Shown here: piece after piece, positions 14,861 through 23,100 of the stretch
Layout: every line of letters starts with the position of its first letter
Numbering within the stretch: position 1 is the stretch's first letter
Source: Amorphoplanes friuliensis DSM 7358
Lineage (GTDB): Bacteria; Actinomycetota; Actinomycetes; Mycobacteriales; Micromonosporaceae
Direction: 5' to 3'
NCBI RefSeq assembly: GCF_000494755.1
Contig: NC_022657.1
Location: 9,312,072 to 9,376,071, forward strand
Length of the DNA stretch: 64,000 nt
The notes under the pieces: model-generated
The model's database searches: none
What the model was told of the DNA's origin: nothing
Seen by the model: only the letters and a program-made list of their open reading frames with translations
Made by a program: the position numbers and the translations under genes

Positions 14861-17800
14861 GTGGACCAACGGGAGTGGGACTACGGCGCCCGCCTGCCGC
14901 GCGAAAGGAGCGCGCCGGACTCCTGGACACCCACAAACCGCCCGGATGATCCCGATTCGTCCGAGAAAGTCCAGCCGACTTCGGGGACCTGGGGCACGGG
15001 TTCGCCCGCCGACACGGGCAGCATGCAGCCGATCCCTGAAGCCGTCGCCTGGTCGCTACGGGCCGATGCCTGGGCTCAGCAGAACCCCGAAACGCCCAGT
15101 GAGCAGTCCGGCACGCTGAGTCGCTGGTCCGATGTCGCAGCCACCGGTCGCCCCGCGCTGCCGGCAGAAGGCGTCGGCTGGCGCACCCAGACGTCCGAAT
15201 GGCGCTCCACGACCGAGAGCGCGCGCTGGCGGCAGACCACCGAGTGGCGTTCGGCCTCGGGCACGCACGGCTGGCGCACGACCACGGAGGCCTGGCAGGC
15301 CGGTGACGCGGCCGCCACCCCGCCGCAGCCCGAGCTGCCGACCCAACTCCCGGCCATCTCCGGCACCGCCTGGCCGACCCCTCAGACCGACGACCAGACC
15401 TCCTCCGGTACGCCCACCTGGCAGCCCGCAGACGCAACACCGTCGTGGCAGCAGCCTCCCGCCGAGACATGGCAGAGCGGTCAGCCACGCGCGACCCCGC
15501 CGTGGGAGTCGTCACGCGGCGAGGAGCGCCCGGCGTGGCAGCAGTTCACCGACCCGGCGACCCCGTGGCAGGCCGCCGACGCCCCGCCGCCGCGGCCGCG
15601 GGAGCCCGAGAGCAGCCGCCCCGCCTGGGACACCCGTCCGAGCTGGCAACAGTTCGCCGAATCCCCGCGTACGGAATCAGCGACGCCCAGCGCGCCCACC
15701 TCGTACTCGGGAAGTTGGTCGACGCCGGTCGACGACGGCCGCCACCTGGTCCGTGAGGATGACCGGGCTGCTTGGCGCCAGTCGGCCGCAGGCCAGGCCG
15801 GTCTGAGCGACGGCTCGCCGCAGGTGGGTCGCCGGCGCGCGCCCGATGTGGGGTCACGCACGAGTGGCGGCACGGGCTGGACGGTCCGCTCCGACGCCGA
15901 CAACTGGGCGGGGCACACCGACACCGGGAGCATGCCCGCGTTCCAGGACCCGGCGGCTGTCGAGCCGACCTGGCGCCGTGACACGCCGGAACCGCCCGCC
16001 GGTGACGGCTGGCGCTCGAGCACCACCACCAGCAGCTGGCAGAGCCCGCCGACGACCGACAGCTGGCGCAGCGGCGACGAAGCCCGGCGCGACCAGCCGC
16101 GGACGGACAGCTGGCGCACGTCGTCTCCGCCCGCCGACGGCTGGCGGAGCGGTGATGAGGCGCGCGGCGACAGCTGGCGTGACTCCGGTTCGTGGCGGCG
16201 TGACCCCGAGCCTGGGCCGCCCGTCGACCCGTGGGCGCAGACCGCGTCCGAGACGGGCGTCATTCCGCTGCCGTTGCAGCCGCGTGAGCGTGACGCCGGC
16301 AGCTGGCAGAGCCGCACCGACACGGGCAGCTGGCAGCGCGAGACCGGCACGCCCAGTGGTCCGCCGGCGGGCGAGACCGGCGGCCGGCGTAGCCGCAGCG
16401 ACACCGGTTCCTGGCAGCGCGAGCCCGAGGTGGGCGGCGCCCGGCAGTCCCGGATCGACCCGCCCTCGTGGCAGACCGAGCAGGAGCCCGGCAGGCGCTC
16501 CGACACCGGTTCGTGGCAGCGTGAGCCCGACGGCGGCGCCCGACGCGACACCGGCTCCTGGCAGCGCGACGCCGAGCCCGGCCGGCGAACCGACACCGGC
16601 TCCTGGCAGCGGGAGCCTGAGAACGGCGGACTGCCGGACACCGGTTCGTGGCAACGCGGAGCCAACGGTGGGCGCCCGGCGATCGGCAGCCGCCCGGAGA
16701 TCGGCGGTCCGCCCGACGCCGCGGCACGGCCGGAGTTCGGCAGTCGCACCGAGACCGGATCTTGGCAGCGCGAGCCCGACGGCGGCGCCCGACGCGACAC
16801 CGGCTCCTGGCAGCGCGACGCCGAGCCCGGCCGGCGAACCGACACCGGCTCCTGGCAACGCGAGCCCGACAACGGCGCAGCGCCGGCGTCCTGGCAGCGC
16901 GACGCCGAGAACGGTGCAGGCGCGGCGCCCTGGCAGCGGGGATCCGAGAACGGCGCGAGCTCAGCCCCCTGGCAGCGCGACGCCGACGGCGGCGCGGCCT
17001 CCTGGCAGCGCGACGCTGAGAACGGCACGCGGTCCGGCCGGCGGTCCGACACCGGGTCCTGGCAGCGAGAGCCGGAGTTCCGGCAGCCCGAGACGTTCCG
17101 CGAACCTCAGCGTGGCGGCGAGATCGAGCGGTGGCAGGGCGCACCGCGCGACGATGAGCCCCGCCGCGGCCCGGAGGCCTTCCGAGGACCCGAGCCTCGG
17201 CGCGGCGAGACGGACATGCCGCCCCGGCGCGGTGAGACTGACATGCCGCCCCGGCGCGGTGAGACCGACATGCCGCCTCGGCGTGGCGAGACGGACATGC
17301 CGCCGCGGCGCAAGGAATCCGATCTGCCGCCACGACGCGGCAGCGAGGGTATGCCTCGCGGTCCCGAACCGCGCCGCGGCGTGGAAGGCGGCCAGCGCAG
17401 CGGTGGGATGCCGCGTGGTCCCGAAGTGCAGCGCGGCCGTCCGGATTCCGACCGCGGCCCGGAGACCGGCCGCGACTACGGCGCCCGGCGGGGGCAGCGC
17501 GACACCAGCTGGCAGCGGGAGCTCGAATCCGGTGCCTGGCACCGTGATCCCGAGTCCGACGTCTGGCTGCGCGACAGCGACACCGGCCAGTGGCATCGCG
17601 AAGAGCTCGAGGACGACGAAGACGAGGACGATGACCGAGGCCCTCGCAGGGGCCCTCGCGGAGGTGGTAGCGGGCGACGCGCTGCCATCGAGAGCAGCGA
17701 AGCTGTCGCACGTCGCAACGGCGACGAGAGCATGCGCCGGGGCATCGACCAGCCCGGTGACACCGGTGGTGGCGGCGGTCGCCGTCGTGCGCCGGAGCCG

Positions 17801-19117
17801 GGTCCGGCCCGTCTGCAGCTGACGGCGAGTGCCGAGCCTGCGCTCGACCCCGAGGTGTGGCGGCTCGACGGTGATGCCCCGACCCGGCCGATCTCCCCGC
17901 AGCCGGCCGCCCGTCAGCGCGAAGCCAACATGCCCATCTCGGCCCAGCCGTCGACATGGCAGCCCACGGCTGACGCGCCGGTGTCGGCCCAGCCGGCCGC
18001 GGACTGGCGGCGTGACACCGACCGACCCGTCTCGGCCCAGCCGGCCGCGGATTGGCGACGCGACGAGGTTCGGCCCGTTTCGGCGCAGCCCGGCGCCTGG
18101 CAACGCGACGACGACCGTCCCGTCTCGGCACAACCCGGCTTCCCTCAGCGCAACGACGACCGTCCCGGTTACGCCGAGCGCGGCGCGGGCCAAACGGGCT
18201 ACGTCGAGCGCGACGAGGACCAGCGGCCGGTTTCCGCGCAGCCTCAGACGCCGACGCGACCGGTCTCCTCCCAGCCCGGCGCTTGGCGCGCCGAGGCCCA
18301 GGCCGCGGAACGCACCGACTCCTGGCGCAACCAGCTCCGTGCCGAGACCGGCGAGCCCCCACTGCCCGCCGAGGCGGCCACCACCGAGATTCGGCAGCGG
18401 ATCGAGCCCGGCGCCTGGCGGGAAGCCGAGCGCGAAGAGGGCGCCGGCGGCTCGGCGACCTACCGCGAGGGCAACACCGGTGACTGGCGGCGTGAGCTTC
18501 AGACGGGCAGCGATCTTGCCGACGGTGAGTCGCGGCGGATCAGCACGTCGGACTTCGTCCCGTTCCGGCCGCCGTCCAAGAACGGTGCTGCCGCCTCCGT
18601 CAAGGTCCCGGCGGCCAACTCGGCGTCCGAGGGTGCCACCGAGGTCATTCAGCGCACCGGGGCGCGCTGGCAGGATCCGCCGGACACGACCTGGCCGCCG
18701 CGGGGTGCGGTGGCTTCCTCCGCCGGCACCTACGAGCGTCGGCCGGTCAGCACGCTGCCGTCGCCTTCGGCACGGCAGAACGATCTCCTTGAGCCCGATG
18801 AGGACATCGAGGAGGACACCGGCGGTCCGCTCGCGGCCGTGGGTTACACCGTTGTCTGGTACGGCGTACCGGTCGTCCTCTTTGTCCTCTACATGCTGGT
18901 GCTGAACGGTGCTCAGCAGGCGCACGCGCTGAGCACGCTCGCGGGAGCGGCACCGCAGTTCGGCCTGTCACTGGTGCTGAGCATGCTTGTAGCAGTGGGT
19001 CTGCGCCGGGCCAGCGGGGCCTGGAAGGCGGCCAGTGTCGGCCTGGCGGCGGCGGTCATGGGCGGCGGCCTCGCAACGGTGCTGACCTCGGCCATCACCG
19101 GCCAATCACTCAGCTGA
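14861..19117 (+). CDS. Large Trp/Arg-repeat disordered protein with C-terminal membrane domain
   Basis: 1418 residues. About the first 1300 are low-complexity and disordered, built of imperfect units with a conserved Trp: DTGSWQRE/RD (many copies), SWRSG, RRGETDMPP (four copies) and PVSAQPAADWRRD. An acidic patch (LEDDEDEDDD) precedes a second repeat block. The last ~110 residues contain three to four hydrophobic helices (VGYTVVWYGVPVVLFVLYMLVL, FGLSLVLSMLVAVGL, AASVGLAAAVMGGGLATVL), so the repeats probably face the cytoplasm or wall from a membrane anchor. No enzyme domain is visible and the function is unknown. GTG 14861 (VDQREWDYGARLP) is the preferred start; TTG 14825 is possible. It is convergent with rplI across a terminator. 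Confidence 0.7.
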   Translation: MDQREWDYGARLPRERSAPDSWTPTNRPDDPDSSEKVQPTSGTWGTGSPADTGSMQPIPEAVAWSLRADAWAQQNPETPSEQSGTLSRWSDVAATGRPALPAEGVGWRTQTSEWRSTTESARWRQTTEWRSASGTHGWRTTTEAWQAGDAAATPPQPELPTQLPAISGTAWPTPQTDDQTSSGTPTWQPADATPSWQQPPAETWQSGQPRATPPWESSRGEERPAWQQFTDPATPWQAADAPPPRPREPESSRPAWDTRPSWQQFAESPRTESATPSAPTSYSGSWSTPVDDGRHLVREDDRAAWRQSAAGQAGLSDGSPQVGRRRAPDVGSRTSGGTGWTVRSDADNWAGHTDTGSMPAFQDPAAVEPTWRRDTPEPPAGDGWRSSTTTSSWQSPPTTDSWRSGDEARRDQPRTDSWRTSSPPADGWRSGDEARGDSWRDSGSWRRDPEPGPPVDPWAQTASETGVIPLPLQPRERDAGSWQSRTDTGSWQRETGTPSGPPAGETGGRRSRSDTGSWQREPEVGGARQSRIDPPSWQTEQEPGRRSDTGSWQREPDGGARRDTGSWQRDAEPGRRTDTGSWQREPENGGLPDTGSWQRGANGGRPAIGSRPEIGGPPDAAARPEFGSRTETGSWQREPDGGARRDTGSWQRDAEPGRRTDTGSWQREPDNGAAPASWQRDAENGAGAAPWQRGSENGASSAPWQRDADGGAASWQRDAENGTRSGRRSDTGSWQREPEFRQPETFREPQRGGEIERWQGAPRDDEPRRGPEAFRGPEPRRGETDMPPRRGETDMPPRRGETDMPPRRGETDMPPRRKESDLPPRRGSEGMPRGPEPRRGVEGGQRSGGMPRGPEVQRGRPDSDRGPETGRDYGARRGQRDTSWQRELESGAWHRDPESDVWLRDSDTGQWHREELEDDEDEDDDRGPRRGPRGGGSGRRAAIESSEAVARRNGDESMRRGIDQPGDTGGGGGRRRAPEPGPARLQLTASAEPALDPEVWRLDGDAPTRPISPQPAARQREANMPISAQPSTWQPTADAPVSAQPAADWRRDTDRPVSAQPAADWRRDEVRPVSAQPGAWQRDDDRPVSAQPGFPQRNDDRPGYAERGAGQTGYVERDEDQRPVSAQPQTPTRPVSSQPGAWRAEAQAAERTDSWRNQLRAETGEPPLPAEAATTEIRQRIEPGAWREAEREEGAGGSATYREGNTGDWRRELQTGSDLADGESRRISTSDFVPFRPPSKNGAAASVKVPAANSASEGATEVIQRTGARWQDPPDTTWPPRGAVASSAGTYERRPVSTLPSPSARQNDLLEPDEDIEEDTGGPLAAVGYTVVWYGVPVVLFVLYMLVLNGAQQAHALSTLAGAAPQFGLSLVLSMLVAVGLRRASGAWKAASVGLAAAVMGGGLATVLTSAITGQSLS
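16523..16858 (+). repeat. 86-bp exact repeat pair inside the Trp-repeat gene
   Basis: The 86 bases at 16523-16608 recur identically 249 bp downstream, at 16772-16857. Each encodes two DTGSWQR units plus RRTDTGSW. Identity over this length points to recent unequal exchange within the repeat domain. Confidence 0.8.
17198..17305 (+). repeat. 27-bp tandem repeats (RRGETDMPP)
   Basis: Four consecutive 27-bp units encode the nonapeptide RRGETDMPP. A degenerate fifth unit (RRKESDLPP) follows. The frame is preserved. Confidence 0.85.
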
Positions 19118-19152
19118 CAGGCAAAATCAAGCCACAGACCAGAAGAACGAAA

Positions 19153-19185
19153 AAGCGCGCCGAACCCCGCAGGGCCGGCGCGCTT
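19153..19185 (-). terminator. Terminator of the rpsF-ssb-rpsR-rplI operon
   Basis: A 10-bp perfect stem (AAGCGCGCCG / CGGCGCGCTT) with a 13-base loop. On the minus strand it is followed by TTTTTCGTTCTTCT, so it fits an intrinsic terminator just after rplI. It may also stop the convergent repeat-protein gene. Confidence 0.8.
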
Positions 19186-19198
19186 CTCGTGAGCCGTG

Positions 19199-19648
19199 TT
19201 ACTTGGCGGCGACGACGTTCACGGGGAACGACGCGGTCACCTCGGGGTGCAGCTTGACCTGGACCTTGTAAGCGCCCGTGGTCTTGATCGTGGTCGGCAG
19301 TTCGAGGCGACGACGGTCCAGGACCGGACCACCGGCGGTCTTCACCGCGTCGACGATCTCGGCCGGCGTGATCGACCCGAACAGGCGGCCACCGGTGCCG
19401 GAGCGCGCCGTCAGGGTGACCTTCAGACCCTCGAGCTGGCCCTTGACCTCGTTGGCCTGGCCCAGGTCGCGGATCTCGCGGGCGTCACGCGCCCGCTTGA
19501 TGACCGTGACCTGCTTCTCGGCGCCCTTGGTCCACTGGATCGCGAAGCCCTGCGGAAGCAGGTAGTTGCGGCCGTAGCCGTTCTTGACCTCGACGATGTC
19601 GCCGGGGGTGCCGAGGCCCGACACCTCCTGCGTGAGGATGATCTTCAT
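19199..19648 (-). CDS. rplI: 50S ribosomal protein L9
   Basis: 149 residues, the normal length. The N-terminal L9 domain is intact (MKIILTQEVSGLGTPGDIVEVKNGYGRNYLLP, shown here only as the family signature G..GDIVEVK.GYGRNYL.P). The connecting helix and the C-terminal domain, with GRLFGSIT, are also present. L9 binds 23S rRNA at the base of the L1 stalk and supports frame maintenance. It is the last gene of the operon, 14 bases after rpsR, with a terminator directly downstream. Confidence 0.97.
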   Translation of the reverse strand: MKIILTQEVSGLGTPGDIVEVKNGYGRNYLLPQGFAIQWTKGAEKQVTVIKRARDAREIRDLGQANEVKGQLEGLKVTLTARSGTGGRLFGSITPAEIVDAVKTAGGPVLDRRRLELPTTIKTTGAYKVQVKLHPEVTASFPVNVVAAK

Positions 19649-19662
19649 ATCGGTGCCTCCCC

Positions 19663-19902
19663 TCAGCGCGCCGTGGCCGTGTACGGCAGGAGCGCCATCT
19701 CACGGGCGTTCTTGACCGCGCGGGCGATCTGCCGCTGCTGCTGCGAGGTCACACCGGTGACCCGCCGAGCGCGGATCTTGCCGCGGTCGGAGATGAACTT
19801 GCGCAGCAGCGCGGTGTCCTTGTAGTCGATGTAGGTGATCCCGTCCTTGTCGAGCGGGTTCACCTTCTTCTTCGGCTTGCGAAGTGCCGCAGCCTTAGCC
19901 AT
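19663..19902 (-). CDS. rpsR: 30S ribosomal protein S18 (zinc-free form)
   Basis: 79 residues. It has the S18 core IDYKDTALLRKFISDRGKI.ARRVTGV...QR.IARAVKNAREMALLPY. The N-terminus reads KKKVNPLD with no CxxC pair, so this is the zinc-independent type. S18 pairs with S6 on the 30S platform, and both are encoded in this operon. Paralogous zinc-binding S18 genes often exist elsewhere in actinobacteria under zinc-limitation control; none is seen in this window. Confidence 0.96.
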   Translation of the reverse strand: MAKAAALRKPKKKVNPLDKDGITYIDYKDTALLRKFISDRGKIRARRVTGVTSQQQRQIARAVKNAREMALLPYTATAR

Positions 19903-19940
19903 AGCTCTTAACTCCTGAAATCACGAAGCCCCGCGGGGGC

Positions 19941-20507
19941 TCAGAAAGGTGGCTCGTCGTCGAACGAGGAGTTGCTGCTGGCACCGCCGGAACGAGCACC
20001 GGAAGCCGGGGCCGCCGTCGCCCACGGGTCGTCGAAGTTGGAGTTGTTGCCGCCTCCACCCCCGCCGCCGTTGCTGGGCTGCCGGTTGCCACCACCGCCG
20101 CCGCCGGAGGCGCCGAAGCCGCCACCTCCGCCGCCGCCAGACCGGGACATCTTCTGCACCTTCGCCGTGGCGTAGCGCAGAGACGGGCCGATCTCGTCGA
20201 CCTCGAGCTCATAGACGGTGCGCTTCTCGCCCTCACGCGTCTCGTAAGACCGCTGGCGCAGCCGGCCCTGCACGATCACCCGAGCGCCACGCTGCAGCGA
20301 CTCGGCGACATGCTCGGCAGCGTCACGCCAGACGTTGCACGCAAGGAAGAGTGGCTCGCCGTCTTTCCATTCGCCCGACTGCTTGTCCATCGTCCGCGGC
20401 GTCGAAGCGATGCGGAACTTGGCGACTGCCGCCCCCGAAGGGGTGAAGCGCAGCTCAGGGTCGTCGGTCAAGTTGCCGACGACCGTGATGGTGGTTTCTC
20501 CTGCCAT
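19941..20507 (-). CDS. ssb: Single-stranded DNA-binding protein
   Basis: 188 residues. The OB-fold domain (about 1-115) starts TITVVGNLTDDPELRFTPSG and contains the WR..AE...ESL.RG.RVIV.GRL motif. A long Gly/Asn-rich linker follows, ending in the acidic tip SFDDEPPF, the docking site for replication and repair partners in this family. It binds single-stranded DNA as a tetramer at forks. It sits between rpsF and rpsR, the usual actinobacterial arrangement. Upstream, a 69-base gap separates it from rpsF. Confidence 0.97.
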   Translation of the reverse strand: MAGETTITVVGNLTDDPELRFTPSGAAVAKFRIASTPRTMDKQSGEWKDGEPLFLACNVWRDAAEHVAESLQRGARVIVQGRLRQRSYETREGEKRTVYELEVDEIGPSLRYATAKVQKMSRSGGGGGGGFGASGGGGGGNRQPSNGGGGGGGNNSNFDDPWATAAPASGARSGGASSNSSFDDEPPF

Positions 20508-20576
20508 GATCTTCTCCTCGCCGCTTCATGCGTTTCTGCAAGGAGGCTCCCAGAGCCCCCTGACAAAAAACGACCG

Positions 20577-20867
20577 TCAGCGGGTCTCGGGCCGGATGAC
20601 CTTGGTACGCAGGATGGACTCGTTGAGACGGAGCTGACGGTCCAGCTCGGCCACGGCCTCCGGCGTCGCCTGCAGGTCGACGACGGCGTAGATGCCTTCG
20701 GCCTTCTTGTTGATCTCGAACGAGAGCCGGCGACGGCCCCACACATCGAGCTTCTCGACCGAGCCACCCGCGGTGCGGATGACGTTCAGGTACGTGTCGA
20801 GCGACGGGGCTACGGTGCGTTCCTCGAGACTGGGGTCGAGGATCACCATGAGTTCGTAATGACGCAA
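20577..20867 (-). CDS. rpsF: 30S ribosomal protein S6
   Basis: 96 residues, the usual length, with the S6 signature RHYELMVILDPSLEERT and KLDVWGRRRL.FEI.K..EGIY. The start is read as TTG 20867 (LRHYELMV): the strong AGGAGG lies ten bases upstream, and S6 proteins normally begin MRHYE. The longer reading from 20900 would place the ribosome site inside the gene. First gene of the operon; a promoter and a possible autoregulatory hairpin lie upstream. Confidence 0.95.
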   Translation of the reverse strand: MRHYELMVILDPSLEERTVAPSLDTYLNVIRTAGGSVEKLDVWGRRRLSFEINKKAEGIYAVVDLQATPEAVAELDRQLRLNESILRTKVIRPETR

Positions 20868-20895
20868 GACGTTCTCACCTCCTGTGGGCTTGGCG

Positions 20896-20914
20896 GCCAC
20901 GGGATTTCCGTGGC
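20896..20914 (-). promoter_or_regulatory. Hairpin in the rpsF leader (possible S6:S18 site)
   Basis: GCCACGG / CCGTGGC, a 7-bp stem with a 5-base loop, lies in the 5' leader of rpsF, 29 bases upstream of the start. In many bacteria the S6:S18 complex binds a CCG-containing hairpin in this leader to repress the operon. The position and CCG content fit, but the detailed consensus cannot be confirmed by eye. Confidence 0.35.
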
Positions 20915-20986
20915 AGGAGGTCTTGTGTCGCTCGCAGCAGAAAACCGTGAGCTGAAGCCCACGGTCGACACACTGCGAACCGAGTC

Positions 20987-21015
20987 AGCATACCCGCGAG
21001 CGACCGTGTGCCCAA
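20987..21015 (-). promoter_or_regulatory. Housekeeping promoter of rpsF operon
   Basis: On the minus strand, -35 TTGGGC (21015-21010) and -10 TATGCT (20992-20987) are separated by 17 bases. Transcription would start near 20980 and give a leader of about 113 bases. The -35 overlaps the tail of the upstream gene's terminator. Confidence 0.65.
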
Positions 21016-21016
21016 A

Positions 21017-21045
21017 AAGGGCCCCGTCCTGTGGACGAGGCCCTT
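21017..21045 (-). terminator. Terminator of the surface-protein gene
   Basis: Minus-strand hairpin of 13 base pairs with one mismatch (AAGGGCCTCGTCC / GGACGGGGCCCTT, loop ACA), followed by TTTTT. It lies about 110 bases after the stop at 21158 and separates that gene from the rpsF promoter. Confidence 0.85.
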
Positions 21046-21157
21046 CGAGGTGGAAGCCGCGGGGCGTCCGGTCCGCATTCGCTGGGTGGGACCTGGGGAG
21101 GAACGACCACACCGATGAGGTTGGAACGGCCGCCCCGCGGAGCATCTGCCGAGAAGT

Positions 21158-22153
21158 CTACGCGACAGATGCCCGAGATGCACGTTGCGACACAATTGCC
21201 CGAATTGCGGCTACTGCGACGCCCGCCACACTGACGCCGGCGATCAGAGCCAGCAGCCCGATCGGCTGCGACTCCGGCATCGGCCGCACTGCCGCCACCG
21301 GCTCCGCCGCCACGACGTCCGTGGGCGGCACGACCGGGACAACCGGCGCAGCCTGCGTCTCGGGCGGGGTCAGTTCCAGACTCGGTACGCCGGGAAGAAT
21401 CGTCTTCTCGTCCCCCGGTGGCATGCCGGAGAACGCGGGTGCGACTGCTGCGCCCGTACCCCGAAGGGTGGTGGCCTTGGTCTTGACCCTCGGGGCCGCA
21501 CCACCGTGCGGCATCGCCTGCGCGGCCGTGGTCGCGGCCTGGGCGGCGACGCTGTTGACCCGGGAGGTCTGCGGCCGAACCTCGGAAGGCCGGCCCGCGA
21601 CCGAGGTCGACGGGCGCTGCGGCTGTGTCGCCGGCGAGACGGAGTCGGGCAGGGAGGAACCGCTGCCGTCCGAGGTCGCCGGGGTGTTCGAGGGTGCCGA
21701 CGGCGTCTCGGCGGCAGCCGTGTCGGTCGGCGCCGGCATCGGATCGGGCTGAGCCGTCAGTGACGGCGTCGCCGTGACCAGCACCGGCGTGGCCTGGTCG
21801 GCGATCGTGCAGTTCGGGTCGAGGGTGACCGCGGTGGTGCCCCGGCGGAAGACGACCTCGGTCGCACCGTCGTCCGGGATGGAACCCTTCGAAGTGCCGT
21901 TGATCAGCAACTTTGCGCCGTGACCGGTCCGGTTCACGACGCGGACGGTGCCATCGGCGGGAACCGTCATCGATTCCACGGAGGGCGTGGACTTGCAGGA
22001 GAGGCCGAGCACCCCGCCGCCCGCGAAAACCACCTGCCGGGCGCCGCCCTCGAGCTGATCGGCGTTCGCCGTGCCGGTCGTCAGCAGCGCGGCACCGAGC
22101 AGAAACCCGCCCAGCGCCACCGCCGTCACACGGTGTCGGACTTGCCGAGACAT
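21158..22153 (-). CDS. Secreted, C-terminally membrane-anchored surface protein
   Basis: 331 residues. A Sec signal peptide is clear at 1-31 (RHRVTAVALGGFLLGAALL, cleavage near ANA-DQ). A compact domain at about 32-125 has two Cys (GLSCKST, DPNCTI) that may form a disulfide. A Pro/Thr/Ser/Ala-rich wall-spanning stretch leads to a C-terminal membrane helix (IGLLALIAGVSVAGVAVAAI) and a basic tail. There is no LPXTG sortase motif. The function is unknown. ATG 22153 is chosen because it starts the signal peptide and has AGGGAG upstream. Monocistronic, with its own terminator. Confidence 0.7.
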   Translation of the reverse strand: MSRQVRHRVTAVALGGFLLGAALLTTGTANADQLEGGARQVVFAGGGVLGLSCKSTPSVESMTVPADGTVRVVNRTGHGAKLLINGTSKGSIPDDGATEVVFRRGTTAVTLDPNCTIADQATPVLVTATPSLTAQPDPMPAPTDTAAAETPSAPSNTPATSDGSGSSLPDSVSPATQPQRPSTSVAGRPSEVRPQTSRVNSVAAQAATTAAQAMPHGGAAPRVKTKATTLRGTGAAVAPAFSGMPPGDEKTILPGVPSLELTPPETQAAPVVPVVPPTDVVAAEPVAAVRPMPESQPIGLLALIAGVSVAGVAVAAIRAIVSQRASRASVA

Positions 22154-22289
22154 GCACCATCTCCCTGCTCGACCGATTCGCACCGGTACGTAGGTATGTG
22201 TGATCCTCTCGATTAACGACCCGCCGACAAGCACGGTGACGCGGACCGTTGCGGCACGGCAACGGCGGGTGAGCGTCGTACCCACGTCG

Positions 22290-22295
22290 TAGGCT
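22290..22295 (+). promoter_or_regulatory. -10 box for a leaderless nfo transcript
   Basis: TAGGCT ends seven bases before ATG 22303, and no ribosome site is visible. This is the leaderless layout common in actinobacteria. No good -35 is seen. Confidence 0.45.
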
Positions 22296-22302
22296 CGGAC
22301 CC

Positions 22303-23079
22303 ATGCGCATCGGAGCCCATGTCGACCCCGCCGAACCCCTCGACGCGGCAGCCGCACGCGGCGCCGACGCCGTCCAGTTCTTCCTCGCCGATCCCCAGGG
22401 CTGGAAGTCCCCGGCGGCCCGCCCGGACGCGGAGGCGCTCAAGACGTCCGACGTGGACGTTTACATCCACGCGCCCTACGTGATCAATGTGGCGACGCTG
22501 AACAACCGCATCCGCATCCCCAGCCGCAAACTGCTGCTCGCCCACGCCCGCGCAGCCGCCGCGGTCGGCGCCAAAGGCCTGATCGTGCACGGCGGCCACG
22601 TCAACGCCGGCGACGACATCGCCGTCGGATTCGACAATTGGCGCAAGACCTTCGCGTACGCGGAAAAAGAAGGCGGCCTGCCCCTCCCCATCCTGATCGA
22701 GAACACGGCCGGCGGTGACCACGCGATCGCCCGCCGCTTCGACAACCTGAAACGGCTGTGGGACGCCGTCGGTGAGTTCGGAGCAGGCTTCTGCCTGGAC
22801 ACCTGCCACGCGCACGCCGGCGGCGAAGAGCTCCTGGACATCGTCGACCGCGTCAAGTCCATCACCGGCCGCATCGACCTGATCCACGCCAACGACTCCA
22901 AGGACACCTTCGACTCGGGCCGCGACCGGCACGACAACCTCGGCAATGGCAAGATCGACCCGGAGTTGGTCGTGGCCGCGATCCGCGCCGCGGACGCCCC
23001 GGCAATCGTCGAGACGCCAGGCGGAGTGGAAGGTCAGACCGCCGACATCGCTCTCCTGCGCGAGAAGGCGGGCAGCTAG
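22303..23079 (+). CDS. nfo: Endonuclease IV (AP endonuclease)
   Basis: 258 residues, TIM-barrel AP endonuclease family 2. The enzyme cuts the backbone 5' to abasic sites in base excision repair using three zinc ions. The expected ligands are visible: H56 (IHAPY), H96 (VHGG), E133 (IENTAG), D166 and H169 (CLDTCHAH), H195 (IHANDSK), D208 and H210 (DRHDNLGNGKI) and E237 (IVETPGG). It is slightly shorter than the E. coli enzyme (285), as is usual in actinobacteria. Probably transcribed from a leaderless promoter. Confidence 0.93.
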   Translation: MRIGAHVDPAEPLDAAAARGADAVQFFLADPQGWKSPAARPDAEALKTSDVDVYIHAPYVINVATLNNRIRIPSRKLLLAHARAAAAVGAKGLIVHGGHVNAGDDIAVGFDNWRKTFAYAEKEGGLPLPILIENTAGGDHAIARRFDNLKRLWDAVGEFGAGFCLDTCHAHAGGEELLDIVDRVKSITGRIDLIHANDSKDTFDSGRDRHDNLGNGKIDPELVVAAIRAADAPAIVETPGGVEGQTADIALLREKAGS

Positions 23080-23100
23080 CCACCGGCACGAGGGAGCAGC

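Noticed and set aside
16260..18925. Long minus-strand open frames (700 and 654 codons) opposite the Trp-repeat gene
   Set aside because: They are antisense readings of GC-rich repeats; composition is Arg/Ala/Leu-rich with no domain, and the plus-strand frame has the ordered repeats and membrane domain.
20310..21752. 480-codon plus-strand ORF across ssb, rpsF and the surface-protein gene
   Set aside because: Antisense to three genes with clear products, and it crosses a promoter and a terminator.
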